Shown here piece after piece: positions 12,701 through 24,317 of a stretch of 64,000 nt of DNA (position 1 is the stretch's first letter; every line of letters starts with the position of its first letter). The translations under genes were made by a program, and so were the position numbers. The notes under the pieces were generated by a model. It saw only the letters and a program-made list of their open reading frames with translations. It made no database searches and was not told where the DNA came from. This stretch comes from Alectoria sarmentosa (taxonomy: Eukaryota > Ascomycota > Lecanoromycetes > Lecanorales > Parmeliaceae), in assembly GCA_009733775.1 (NCBI GenBank), contig WOGZ01000116.1, positions 1 to 64,000 of the forward strand, read 5' to 3'.

Positions 12701-14170
12701 CCTCTGTATTAACACCAAGATCTACAGTCGCAAACGATGTGTTGATGTTGACCCCGAGCTTGCCAACGTTGTGGTTGCTGTCGATCATCCCTTCGATGCC
12801 AGGATCAATCACCATATACTGCACAATACCGTCCTCCCGGCATAAGAGCACATTGTCTTCGTTAGGCCTTAGTCTCTTCGATCTCATTGGTCTTGCCCAC
12901 TGAACCCAAATTGGCCGTCTCCCAGAAATGCCAGGTTCTTGAGGCTCTTGCTCAGCGGCGAGGCGATGAAAGAACCGATGGAAATCCCCCGTCAAGATAT
13001 CCTTGATCAAGACCATACGTTTCTCACATACCAAAATAAATGCAGTATTTTTCATGAGAGGTATTAGAAGTAAAGGCAGCTGTTCATCTGGATGTAAAGG
13101 CATCTTATTTGGCTTCCACTGAGAGTGGTGCAAAGGCATATCAGCGTTCCAATCGTACCAAATCAATTGACTTTGATGACCCCTTGCAACAATGAGCAGC
13201 AGGATGATTCGGTTTGACTCGTCCTCCGGCGGATAGAGGAATTCCATCTTTAGGATTCTTCCGTCCATCAAGATGAGCTTTTCCTACAACGAGACAGTCT
13301 TTAGCCAAGGAGTGTGCACAAGCTAGATTGACCGAATAATTACTTCTTTGATTGGCCCAAGCCGAGACTTCTCCTTGAATTCTGCTCTCATCTCGATCAT
13401 TGAATTCAACGCGTATACGTAAGCTCGCCCTTCATGAGCCGCAACAGCCATTGCTCGAGATCTAAACATATCAGTTTCTATCTTGTCCAACGTTTCTGGC
13501 TTGCAACGCACTTCGGATCGACAGCAATAAGGTCGCCAAGGCCTTGCAAAGGCGAGGTCGGAGCTGGCAACGCCTTCTGACTCCATAAAAGTTCAGGCTG
13601 TTCCGACTTTCCACTGACTGCACACAAGAACACAAGCTTGTTTGACTCCAGAGCCAGAACAAGAATATGAGGTGGGAGCTCTCGTCGGTACAGGGCAGTA
13701 TGGTCCGGAAGGTCTCCTTCGTTGACAAAATCATTATCTTTGTAAGTATGGATATCGTCCCAATGTTCCTCTTCCTTGAGCATTTCATAGCTGCCGTCGT
13801 GCTTTGTTAGCTCCCTTCGCTCTCCGATTATTCTAGCGGACTTGATTGTTGAGTCGAAATCACTCTTGATGGCTATTTGTCCCAAATTGTAGTCCCCTTT
13901 GGTTTCTTTGATTGTTACTGCATTTGCGGATATGAAAAGCACGTCGTTCTTGGTCTTGTGGCGTATTCTCGCAGGGAGAATTCGGTTGATGACCGAACTT
14001 CTGACAAGAGTCTTGGTAAGGATGCCTAAAGAAGGCGTCTTTGGAAGGCTGATTGATGGCTGGCTCTGTTCTTTGCGCGGTGTTTCCGTGTTTTGGGCTC
14101 TTACGTGGTAGGGGTCCACGTTTCTGGTAACCCATCTTCCATTTTCAAGGATAGTTGTTTGAACCGACAT
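9744..14170 (-). CDS. CPSF-A / MMS1 (DDB1-like) family beta-propeller protein
   Basis: This is a large protein of 1,438 residues in three exons read leftwards: 14170-13512, 13461-13344 and 13283-9744, with introns of 50 and 60 nt. The general layout fits the MMS1_N plus CPSF_A family: a long beta-rich N-terminal part with WD-like GT..G repeats and a C-terminal helical segment (SSADGTLTQMSILTSIEWR, then NGDILERMVD). DDB1, RSE1/SF3b130, CPSF160 and Rik1/Mms1 share this architecture. They act as scaffolds in cullin-4 ubiquitin ligases, splicing or RNA 3' processing. The sequence is not close enough to DDB1 or RSE1 for me to assign the paralogue, and a fungal Mms1/Rik1-like scaffold is a guess. 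The start at 14170 (MSVQTTILENGRW) is the first Met of the open frame and reads smoothly into the domain. Confidence 0.8.
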
Positions 14171-15285
14171 TTTGAGGAATTTATCAATGACGGTCCACTA
14201 TTTTGAAAATGGTCTTTGGCCTCGAAGACATCATAGGAGAGGCTGTGATAGGTTTGCAGTCCTTTTGGGCGAAAGAAAACGATGACTAGTTGACAAGGAA
14301 AAGGGGCAAGACGAGGGAGCAACGGAATCGTAAGAAGAGGGAGAAGAGGGAGGAACTCTTTGAAATGTGTCTGGCCAATTCTGTGGAGCCTAGAAGCACT
14401 TTTTCAAGGGACTTGGCGCCCCTCATGGGGCAGAGAGAAAGGAAGAGGTGTCTGGATTTGGAGAGGGTCAATGTGTGTGACGCCAGCAATATTCAGGCAA
14501 CCTAAAAGAGAAGAAGCTAAAGATTCCAACGAAGCGGACACAATTGTGTGGTGATGACTGAAAATTAACGGTGACCTATCCGCGGATTTTGCACGGAAAG
14601 ATGGTGGATGTTTGGGTGGGCAAGCTACAACCTTGCCTTCCTCTGGGCACTTTGGAGCGTGGTGGCAGAGTAAAGTAGAGTAGAGTAGAGTAGAGTAGAG
14701 TAGAGTAGAGTAGAGCAGAGTAGGACTGTGAAGTGGTAAAAGACGCCCGGCAAAGGGCCGGCCGGGTAATGATGGGTTGTGGTAAAGTAAGTACCTTAGG
14801 TTATGATTCAAATTATCGAATCAACAAGTGTTCAGCTTCAACGCACGTCGCCTTTTCATGCCTTAAAACAAAGGATGGAAAATAAGTAAAGGTCATTGTG
14901 CTGCACCTACAACATATTGGCCTTGGATCCAAGATACCGAATAATATCATAGGCATTAAAGTATGCATGCTCGAGGCTGACAGCCTGGAGCTAAAGTACT
15001 TTAGGCTGGCTTGCTGGCGCTTGGAAGCCATGTCGGTACCCGCCACCTTGCCCTACCGTGCCTACCTACTAAGCTCCTCACGTACTGTCCTAATACTTAA
15101 GTACTCTACTTTGTACTCGACGCCTACAGTCTACACCGCCGATCATCCGCAATGGAGCTACATTCTACCCGTGTCTCAGGATTCAAGACTTGTCCGTCTT
15201 CCGTTGACATCACATTTCCTGCAAGCTATGATCACCCACACCGCTCATAGGCCTTCAAGGTCGACTATACCACCACACACGTGCA
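14171..15285. promoter_or_regulatory. Divergent promoter region with (AGAGT)n repeat
   Basis: A 1.1-kb gap separates the divergent CPSF-A/MMS1-type gene and the TBC gene, so both promoters should lie here. It contains a pentanucleotide repeat of about ten AGAGT/TAGAG units at 14674-14722 and a TAAGTACCTTAGG phrase near 14788. ORFs at 14404-14811 (-) run through the repeat and have low-complexity products, so they were not called. Confidence 0.5.
14674..14722. repeat. (AGAGT)n microsatellite
   Basis: About ten consecutive 5-bp units lie here, with one interruption (GCAGAG) near the right end. It is a simple tandem repeat in the intergenic region. Confidence 0.9.
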
Positions 15286-16651
15286 ATGGAGACGCTGAAT
15301 GAGGACAAGCCTGAGCTGCCAGAACGATTTGACAGCAGTAGTGTTTTCGCAGTCGGTACTTCCAAAGGATGCCAGGACAGGGATCCTGGAGAGACAACGC
15401 TGTCACATGAGGTCAATCGTATACTAGCTGCTTGCCGTGAACCCCAGGATCTAGATCTTCTCATCAGACTAGCAACTTCTACCGGTGGCCTGATCAACGA
15501 CGAGACACGGAAGGTAGCCTGTAAGTTTCGGGGGGAGTTGAAATGCCCCCATATTCCGAGACTGACCGCTACGGAGGGCCTTTTTTGCTTGGCTACAGGA
15601 GCGAAGAGTCCGAGCTCACTAGCTCTGCTCGCTCCTGGCGTCATCTTCCAACCCATAAAGATGAAGATCAAGTCGAGCTTGACGTGAATCGGTCTTTCAT
15701 CTATTACCCCAAAAGTAGGCGTGCTCAGAGCCCCTGGGCTTGCTGGATGCTAAATTGAATCTAGATGAGTCGGAGACGCAGCTGGATCGACGGAAATGCG
15801 AGCTTTCGTCGGTGATAACCGAGGTCTTGAGGAAGCACCCGGTGCTCTCCTACTTTCAAGGATTCCACGATATTGTCCAGGTCTTTCTACTCGTTCTTGG
15901 CGTCGATCAAGCACCCAAAGCGGTTGCTCATCTTTCACTCTTACGCATTCGTGATTTCATGCTGCCTTCGCTTTCGGCGTCCCTTGCACATCTAAACCTA
16001 CTGCCGACCATCCTGCACGCGGTAGACCGGAAGCTCTGCCTCCATTTGTCACAGACGCAGCCGTTCTTCGCTTTGGCGGCTACACTCACTTTGTACGCTC
16101 ATGACATTCAGGAGTATGGTGACATAGCCCGCCTATTCGACTTTCTAATTGCACAACCAGCCGTGGTCTCCATCTACTTCTTTGCCGTTATTATACTCTC
16201 CCGCCGCGATGAACTGTTTGACATCCCTGCGGAGGAACCCGAAATGCTTCATTCGGTCCTGTCCAAGCTACCCAAACCTCTGAATTTGGAAGCCTTGATC
16301 TACACAACGACGACGCTATTTGAGCAACATCCTCCAGAAAGTCTGCCCTCAGGAGCTTGGGCGAAGATTTCGGGTTACAGCGTCCTGAAAACCACAAGGA
16401 AATCTGTCACTAATCAGACTCTTAAAGACGGCGAAGACTTGTTTGAACACCAGGCATTGCAGCTACGGAGAGAAGAGATGCGGAAACAAGCAATAGCCAC
16501 TATATGGAAGTACAGACGTCCTGCCAGTCGAATTGGATTGGCGTTCTCGGTCGCCATTCTTTCCATATGGCTCAGCAGAAAAGCAGGACTAGAAAGCGTT
16601 CCCCTTTTTGTTCTAAGGAAGGTATTGGAAGTCTTTAAGAATTTTCGATGA
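15286..16651 (+). CDS. TBC-domain Rab GTPase-activating protein (Gyp8/TBC1D20-like)
   Basis: This protein of 419 residues is encoded by exons 15286-15520, 15577-15714 and 15765-16651. TBC proteins stimulate GTP hydrolysis by Rab GTPases. The TBC1D20/Gyp8 branch is anchored in the ER membrane and acts on Rab1/Ypt1 in ER-Golgi traffic. Evidence for this branch is the AWPFLLG entry motif across the first splice, the arginine-finger motif DVNRSF near residue 115, the glutamine-finger motif YFQGFHD near residue 155, and a single hydrophobic C-terminal segment (IGLAFSVAILSIWL) followed by a short basic tail. Both catalytic fingers are present, so it should be an active GAP. Introns are 56 and 50 nt with CTGAC and CTAAA branch sites. 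Confidence 0.9.
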
Positions 16652-16835
16652 AATTGTTGTACTTTAGATAGATTTCAATTGAATCCAAATGCCGAATTGA
16701 CTTTAGCCAAAACTTGCAACTTAGCCGACTCTGAGCTTGGCTCCTTGGCAACACGTCTGCATATCGACGTTGAGCTCCATCATTCAAATTCACAAAGCAT
16801 CATCCAGAAGAAATAAAAGGTCGGTACATCGCACG

Positions 16836-17871
16836 ATGGCGAACCGGGGCTATGATGTCGTCGTAGATGTTGACGAAGGGGTAAGCTAACCGTTCAATGG
16901 GAGCTTCAGCCTAAACATGTTGATGCTAACCTTGTCCCAAGGGCGATCTAGGTCATACAGACCTCCAACAAGACGACCTGGAGTTCCACTCTTCCAGTAT
17001 GCTCACAGATTTCTTCCGAGCTTCCCATCTCTAATTTGTTCCTACTAGACTTCAACGACCCGTCCAACCCCCGCTCCAAAATTCTCCCAGATACATCCAC
17101 CCAATTTGGCAGCACCCAAAATCCAACACCATCCAAGCGGTTCCTCTGGACGCTGTCATTCTACGCCCAATATTTCGACGTAGATACATCAGAAGTGCTT
17201 CGCCGCTGTACCTCATCTCTCTACCCCCGTGCCCCATTTCTGGATATTCTAGACGGAAATCCCGATCTCTACGGCCCCTTCTGGATCGCTACGACCCTTG
17301 TTTTCATACTTTTCATTGCAGCTACTATCAGTCAATACCTGAGCCGGAACCATGATATTCATTTCGAATACAACTTTGCCCTCCTAAGCGGCGCCGCCGG
17401 TTTGATCTACGGCTACACGGGCTTTGTCCCTGTAGGACTATGGGCCTTACTGCGGTGGTTTGGAGCCGAATCCGCAACCCTCGTCGAATGCTGGGCATTA
17501 TATGGGTATGCGAACGTGATATGGATACCCGTTGCCATCATCAGCTGGAGTCCGATCTCGACGTTGAATTATGTCTTCACGGGAATAGGCTTTGTGGTGA
17601 GCGTGGTGTTTCTAGTCAGAAATCTGTGGCCGGTAGTCAGTGTCACGGACGCGAAGATCAGCAGGGTTCTGGTCATTGCGGTGGTGGTGTTGCATGCGGG
17701 GTTGGCTATTGCGATCAAATTTACATTCTTCGCGTGAGTATCTCTTTCGATTACAAGAGACTATTTACTGATACATTTGACAGGCATGGCAGTCCCGCTG
17801 TTAAGAATACCACACCGAGTGGCGACGGAGATGGGGCCATGAATACGACAACGTCTTTGCTAGGGTTCTGA
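16836..17871 (+). CDS. Yip1-family integral membrane protein
   Basis: This protein of 290 residues has four exons: 16836-16880, 16942-16996, 17049-17733 and 17784-17871. Yip1/YIPF proteins are multi-pass Golgi/ER proteins that bind prenylated Rab GTPases in vesicle traffic. The hallmark DLYGPFWI motif precedes about five hydrophobic segments, among them WIATTLVFILFIAATIS, a YGYTGFVPVGLWALL-type stretch, VIWIPVAIISW, a VFTGIGFVVSVVFLV segment and VLVIAVVVLHAGLAIAI. The DLYGPFWI form resembles the YIPF1/2 (yeast Yip5-like) branch more than Yip1 itself, but this is from memory. The N-terminus is hydrophilic and acidic. It lies 184 bp downstream of the TBC Rab-GAP, a neighbour acting on the same class of GTPases. 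That may be chance. Confidence 0.88.
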
Positions 17872-18339
17872 ATGACACGGACATGCTCTACATTCATAGC
17901 TTTTCAATAAATCTCATTCCGATACCCAGCTTCTTAGAAATAGGGCTGCTCATGAATCTGAAGACTTTACATTGTGAGCTGTCATAATGAAGCTTTTCTT
18001 CCTCCTGTACTGAGTCCGACAAGTCCTGAGTAGAAATCTGCTTAGTGTGCAGCCGCCATACTTTCATGAAAACAGGCATTAGATGACCTGGGTCATTTGT
18101 TTGATTTGAAGATAGTCTTTCAGCTCCAAATTTTAGTTATCTTGGGTACCCTCGGTAGTGTTGGCCAAATCCTTCCTCGTATATTAGAGTAGCGAGCATC
18201 AAGAACATGAACCCAAATTTGCCGCTCCCATCACCCACCTCAAAAACACGCCGTCCAACACCTTTTATAGATATCCTGCAATCTGTGTAGAGACGATTCC
18301 CTCGTACCTTCTTGCGTTCATTCTGCAACCTTTGCACAA
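17872..18339. other. Intergenic region, promoter of eIF5B
   Basis: This is a 468-bp gap between two co-oriented genes. The eIF5B promoter and leader should lie here. I see no gene, repeat or clear regulatory motif in it. Confidence 0.4.
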
Positions 18340-21300
18340 ATGGCGCCCAAAAAGAAAAGCAACAAAAAGGGCAACGACGACTGGGAAGCGGACTTGGGTG
18401 AAACTCCAGATCCTATCGCCACCGCAGCCCAAGAAGACAATGAGGTCGAGGCTACCCGAGATGCCGAACCTGAGAAGGTTCCTGGCGGAGGCGGCGGTCT
18501 ACTAGCTGCACTCAAGAAAAATAAGTCTAACAAGAAGAAGAAAGGCAAAGTCGTGGAGGATGACTACGTGGACGGCGAAGATCCTCCAGCAGTTGATGGC
18601 GTCAATGGTCACGCCGAATCCAACGGTATACAAGATTTAGCTACCAAGGCACCTGAGGAGGCTACGACAGAAAACTTATTTGAGGAGCAGGTTACGAAGG
18701 CTAAGGGTGGGAAGGGTAAACAGGAGAAGAAAGAGAGGACCTTGGGGCCCAACGAGGATGGGGAGGGAGAGGACGCAGAAGAGGGCGGAACAGGAGGGAT
18801 CAAGGGTAAGAAGGAGAAAGAGAGAGAGAAGAAAGAAAGGGAGAAGGCGAGGAAGAAGGAGCAGGTATGTTCTTTTCTCTAGTTCCGATCTTGCAAGCGT
18901 AGGGATTCAGAGAGAGGAAGATTAATAGTGTACTTGTTGTTTCCAGGCTGCTGCGAAGAAGAAGCAAGGAGGTGCACTTCCGGCACAAAAGGAGGAGCCT
19001 CTGAAGCCCGTAGTCGAAGCGAAGCCTGAGGCTGCACCAGCTGCCGACGCCGGGAAGGGAGGGAAGAAAAAGTTACCGCCTGCCCTCGCAGCACTCCAGA
19101 AACAACAAGAGGCTTTGAGAAGACAGCAAGAGGAGCGAGAAAAAGCAGATGCCGAAGAGAAAGCCCGGATAGAAGAAGAGGAGCGTTTGGTGGCGGAGGA
19201 GGAAAAGAAGAAAGAGGAGGCTCGAGCACGAAAGAGGGAGAAGGACAAGGAGAAGAAGGAGCAACTGAAGAAAGAAGGCAAGCTGATGACACCAGCTCAA
19301 CGAGAAGCGCATAGACGGAATGAGTTGAAGAGAGAACAGATGCTCGCCGCAGGTGTAAAAGTTGCAGGACTGGACGAAGAATCTGTGGAGAAGAAGAAGC
19401 CAGTGTACGATAACAAGAAAAAGAAGGGGCTGAAGAAGCCAGGTGATGATGCCAGAATACAGGAAGAGAAAGAAGCTGCCGAGGCAGAAACTCGGCGGCA
19501 AGCAGAAGAAGCGGAGCGTGTGAGGCTAGAGGAAGAGGAGAAGGCGAAAGCTGAAGCTGCGGCGGCAGCAATAGAAGAACCCGAAAGCGATGGCCTCGAG
19601 GACTGGGAAGCTGTTGCCGATGCCGACGATGGCAGTGTCAAAGAGAGCTGGGAGATGGACTCTGATGAAGAAGCTGTCGCCTCGACATCGAGGCCTCGGA
19701 AGCATGGTGCTGTCACTAACGGTATGGAAGAACTTCAAACCGCACAAATAGACCTACCTTCGAGGCCCGCTCCATCAGCACAGAAATTCCAACAGAAGCC
19801 ACAACAGAAGCCAGCTGAATCGGAGTCCGAGTCGGATTCAGACGATTCGTCTGACGATGCGCAAGGAACAGCCACACAACGAGCGGCGGCACAGAAGAAA
19901 GCTGAAGCTGCGGCCAGGAGGCAGAAACAACACGAGGAGGCACTCGCCGCCAGATCAAAAGACAATCTTCGTTCTCCTATTTGCTGTATTCTAGGTCACG
20001 TCGATACGGGCAAGACCAAGCTACTGGACAAGATTCGGCAGACAAATGTACAAGAAGGTGAAGCTGGAGGTATCACGCAACAGATTGGTGCAACTTACTT
20101 CCCAGTTGATGCCCTAGAAGCAAAGACTGCTGTCGTCAACAAGGATAACAGCTTCGAATTCAAGGTACCTGGTCTTCTAGTCATCGATACTCCTGGTCAC
20201 GAGTCCTTCACGAATTTGCGATCTCGGGGATCCTCGCTATGTAACATTGCTATCCTTGTTGTCGACATAATGCACGGGTTGGAACCGCAGACTCTGGAGT
20301 CGATGAAATTGCTCCGTGACCGGAAAACACCCTTCATCGTTGCTCTCAATAAGATCGATCGTCTGTATGGCTGGAAGAAGATTGACAATAATGGTTTTCA
20401 AGAAAGTATGGCCTTACAGAACAAGGGGGTGCAAAACGAATTCCGAGATCGCCTCGAAAAGACAAAAGTCGCCTTCGCCGAGCAAGGCTTCAATTCGGAG
20501 CTTTACTGCGAGAACAAATCCCTAGCAAAGTTCGTTTCCTTGGTACCAACATCAGCGCACACTGGAGAAGGCATTCCAGACATGCTAAAGCTGCTCGTCA
20601 GCCTAACGCAAGAGCGAATGACCAACAAGCTCATGTATCTCTCCGAAGTCGAGTGTACAGTTTTGGAAGTCAAAGTCATCGAAGGTCTAGGAACAACGAT
20701 CGACGTCGTCTTATCTAATGGTGTCCTACGAGAGGGCGACCGGATAATCCTTTGCGGTATCAACGGCGCCATTGCCACAAACATTCGAGCACTACTCACT
20801 CCAGCACCGCTTAAGGAGCTCCGTCTGAAGTCCCAATATGTCCACAACCAGGAATGTAAAGCATCATTAGGTGTGAAAATTGCCGCTAATGACCTCGAAC
20901 ACGCCATAGCCGGTTCGCGCCTCTTGGTCGTCGGACCAGGTGACGAAGAAGAGGATATTGAGGAGGAAGTAATGTCTGATATCGAGAACCTCTTATCGAA
21001 AGTCTCTAAAACAGGACGTGGCGTCAGCGTCCAAGCATCCACTCTGGGCTCTCTCGAAGCCCTCCTTGAGTTCCTCAAAGTCTCAAAGATCCCCGTCGCA
21101 AACATCTCCATCGGCCCAGTCTACAAGCGCGACGTCATGTCCGCAGGCATCATGCTTGAGAAAGCCAAAGAATATGCAGTCATGCTCTGCTTCGATGTCA
21201 AAGTTGATAAAGAAGCACAAGAGTATGCTGATCGTGAGGGAATCAAAATTTTCACTGCAGATATCATCTATCATCTTTTCGACGACTTTACTAAACACAT

Positions 21301-21835
21301 GGCGCAGCTGGCGGAGCAGAAAAAGGAGGACAGCAAGATGTTGGCTGTATTCCCTTGTGTGCTGAATCAGGTGGCGGTGTTCAATAAGAAGGATCCGATT
21401 GTTGTCGGCGTGGATGTTGTTGAAGGCAACCTCAGACTCCTTACGCCAATTGCGGTGGTACGGACGAACCCAGTCACGAACGTCAAAGAGGTTGTCAATT
21501 TGGGCAGAGTGTAAGTCTCCTCGTCCTCATCCGCCCCCTCTCCTTTGTTCTTCCACGTGTCTTCTAAGATATGATACTAAATCCCACGTAGCCAATCAAT
21601 TGAGCGCGACCACAAGCAGATCCCGATGGTAAAGCGCGGCCAGCCCTCTGTCGCCATCAAAATCGAAGGTCCCAGCCAGCCTGTCTACGGTCGACATTGG
21701 GAAGAAAAGGACGCACTCTATTCATTGATAAGTCGGCAGAGCATAGATACCTTGAAAGAATTTTACAGGCCTGATGTCAACAATGATGAATGGGCGCTGA
21801 TTAAGAAGTTAAAGGGGTTGTTTGATATTACGTGA
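18340..21835 (+). CDS. Translation initiation factor eIF5B (IF2-type GTPase)
   Basis: This is the cytosolic GTPase that joins the ribosomal subunits at the end of translation initiation. It has 1,110 residues in three exons: 18340-18864, 18947-21510 and 21592-21835. The first ~500 residues are highly charged Lys/Glu-rich low-complexity sequence starting MAPKKKSNKK, as usual for the family. The G domain follows, with GHVDTGKT (G1, about residue 525), GGITQQIG (switch I), DTPGHE (G3), NKIDR (G4) and a TSAHTGEG G5 motif. The C-terminal domains include the PMVKRGQPSVAIKIEG segment near the end. All catalytic motifs are intact. The charged N-terminus also produces long spurious antisense ORFs, which are ignored. 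Confidence 0.97.
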
Positions 21836-22061
21836 ACGGAAGGCGATATTTTTGAGTGACATAATTGGCATGATTTGCATAGATAGCTCAATGTATGCAT
21901 GGCTTGGATGTGGCAAATGACGGTATGCTTGGTACATGTACATATGCAATGCATCTCTGGAAATTCATTTGCCTTTTTGCATGTCGCGGTGCTTACCGTG
22001 GACCCCCAAAGATGTAGGAGCTGCCGGTCTAAATTCATAAATTCGTAGCAATGTTGGCTCA

Positions 22062-23964
22062 TCATCGACCAAATCCAAACCACCCCTTTTTCTTCTCTTC
22101 TCCGCTTTTCGCTCCCTCAGCGACCCCATTGACAGTTTTCTCGCTAACCTTTCGAGTCCGTCCTGGATAATCGATGTAATTGAACGCTAAGTCCAGGAAC
22201 AGCGGCTTAACAGGTATCGGCTCGATCTTGGGGGGATAGATAACCAATTTCGTGAGGTCCACATTGGTTGGGCGGTATTCGTTTAATCTCTCTATCAGCG
22301 GTAGTAACGGGGTGGTGTTTTTGTTAGAGTGTGGGGATTGGATGTTGTCAATTTCGACCAGGGCACGATGCTGGGACACGAGACTTTGGAGAAGTGAGTG
22401 CAGGTTGGAGCTTTGGGTGGTCGTGATGTCCAGGTTCGGGGGCTTTTCAGCCGATGTCCGAGTAACAGAGGTGTGTGCAGACGCTCGAGTAGATAAGTCC
22501 AGAGCTCGTGAAAGTAGGGCGAGAGCATTATTCGTTTCAGATAGCAGGGCATGAGAGCGACCAATCGCGAGGCATCTTAGTGCTGCAAAATAGGCTTGTT
22601 TGGCTTCGAGTTCCTCGACAAACTTTTGGTCCGCTGCCACACCGGGTAACTCTTTGACGGAGTCTAAGCTCTGGAGTGTGGAGTCGTAGAGCACGACTCT
22701 TTCTCGGAGCCTACCGAGTTTCCGTCCGCTGCTTTCTTCCTGGATTGTTGTTGTCTTGTCGTCTTTTCGGGATTTCTTATGTGTTTCTGCTTCGAAGAAC
22801 GCCCCGTCTTGTCTTCCACAAAGTATTCGGTTCCTGCCGATTCGCCACCCCACCAAAGCATAATTGACTGCGGTCCTAGTGATTTGCAATGCTTGCATGC
22901 GTCGATCCCCTTGGGAAACACCTTCGGCAGAGAGCTCATCGATAGCAGTCTTGGTGGCGTCGACTGCGTCTTGACTGGGAATAAGGACTTCGTCGTAAGC
23001 AGCTGCTTTATCTCGTGGTGCCGCATCTTGATTAGTCGTCAAGAATGCGGAAAGCTTGGATTCCGCATTGGTGACTGCTGCTAGAGCCTGAGCAGTGGCT
23101 GCATCTTCGAGAGTCACGACGCGTGATCGCCATTGGATTGTCTTCGGTACGTTTTCAGCGTTACCGCTGGGCGTCTTCCTTTGGGCAGTGGCCGGGTCAT
23201 CCAATGCGTTGGGGCGTTCTTCCAAGATTCCTCGGACGAACTCGCTGTTTTGGGGAACATAGCGGGAGACAATTGTATCAATCGATGTGGTTCGGGGCAG
23301 CTTCAGTTGATAGGCGGCATATCGTATGCTGGGGTCAATTGTGGTATTCAAGAGATCTCGGAAAAGATCCTCCTGTTTAGGACCTCTGCTCTGCGCAAGT
23401 GTGGTATATATGAAACGAGCTTCCGAATACTCGTGCAGACAGTCCTCCCAGCTCTGCTTTTCAAATTCAATGGCTCCCCGCAGTGAGACGTAGTAGGCCT
23501 GTGCTTCCAGTAGGGCCTCCGAAGTAGCCTTTGTGATTTCCTTATTCTTGAGCAACTCCACAAGCTGTCCAGCGTAGGTACTAGCCTTATGGAGGCGAGA
23601 GTGGATGTGAGACTTCGTTGATCCGGTTATACCGTGGGCTCCAGATTCCGCAGAATGCGTTGATTTCATGTGCATTGCTAGGGCCCATGCGCGCTCAGAA
23701 GTAAGCAGGAGCAAATATATGAACCTGAAGTGCCGTATGAACATTTGCGTATCAAGCTTTGGGGTTGACGTACTCATGGTTCCTAGCTATATCTTCAGCT
23801 GTGACCGCAGGTCTCGCCGCGTACTTTTTGCCTTTCGTCGAGGTGTAGTGTAGCTTCTTCCGTACGACAAGCAGGCGGCGAGAAAGCTGTTTCCTGTAGG
23901 TTCCATAATCGCCGATTAGGAGCGCCTTCTCACGCTGCGATACAACAAAATTGGTGACGTCCAT
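22062..23964 (-). CDS. Signal recognition particle subunit SRP68
   Basis: This is the RNA-binding subunit of the signal recognition particle, which works with SRP72 on SRP RNA to target secretory proteins to the ER. It has 617 residues in two exons, 23964-23774 and 23724-22062, with a 49-nt intron. The N-terminal exon begins MDVTNFVVSQREKALL and contains a YRKQLSRRLLVVRKKL basic segment. The splice joins ARNHE to FIYLLLLTSERAWALAM, matching the conserved family sequence. Helical tetratricopeptide-like repeats follow, with the typical YVSLRGAIEFEKQSWE segment. The C-terminal PPKIEPIPVKPLFLDLAFNY region is the SRP72-binding part. It ends in a lysine/aromatic tail, GWFGFGR. Starting at the second exon's own Met would lose the conserved N-terminus. 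Confidence 0.95.
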
Positions 23965-24317
23965 TGTATTTAGGGACGAAGTCTGATATCCTCGACGGCG
24001 AAGTTGACCGCTTTGTGGGAGTGGTCCCTTGAGCGGATCTCGGAATGAATTCCGAGGTCTTGGCGCTGCGGCTCTCGATGATGTACTCTAGTCGTAATTT
24101 CTGCCTCATTTTGCCTCTCTACTTCTCGAAACTTTGGCCTTCTTTGGCGCAACACCAATCCTGAAGGATAATAACCCTAGATATTCTACTGGCTCCTACG
24201 CGAAAATGTCGTGAGGCTCCCCTTCGCGTCACTCTTCCATCTCGACTTCTCTTCAAGGATCCATGACAACCAAAAGCTCGACTGTCCCTTTACTCGTGGC
24301 GGCAGACTTGCCGGGGC
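23965..24317. promoter_or_regulatory. Divergent promoter of SRP68 and PPR gene
   Basis: This 353-bp gap separates two divergently transcribed genes, so it should carry both promoters. I see no distinct motif beyond ordinary mixed sequence. Short ORFs here have no recognisable domain. Confidence 0.45.

Noticed and set aside
14404..14811. 135-residue ORF on the - strand
   Set aside because: It runs through the AGAGT microsatellite and gives a repetitive product without any family match.
18879..19716. Long antisense ORFs opposite eIF5B
   Set aside because: They are the reverse reading of Lys/Glu-rich codons (Ser/Phe/Leu-rich products), with no domain.
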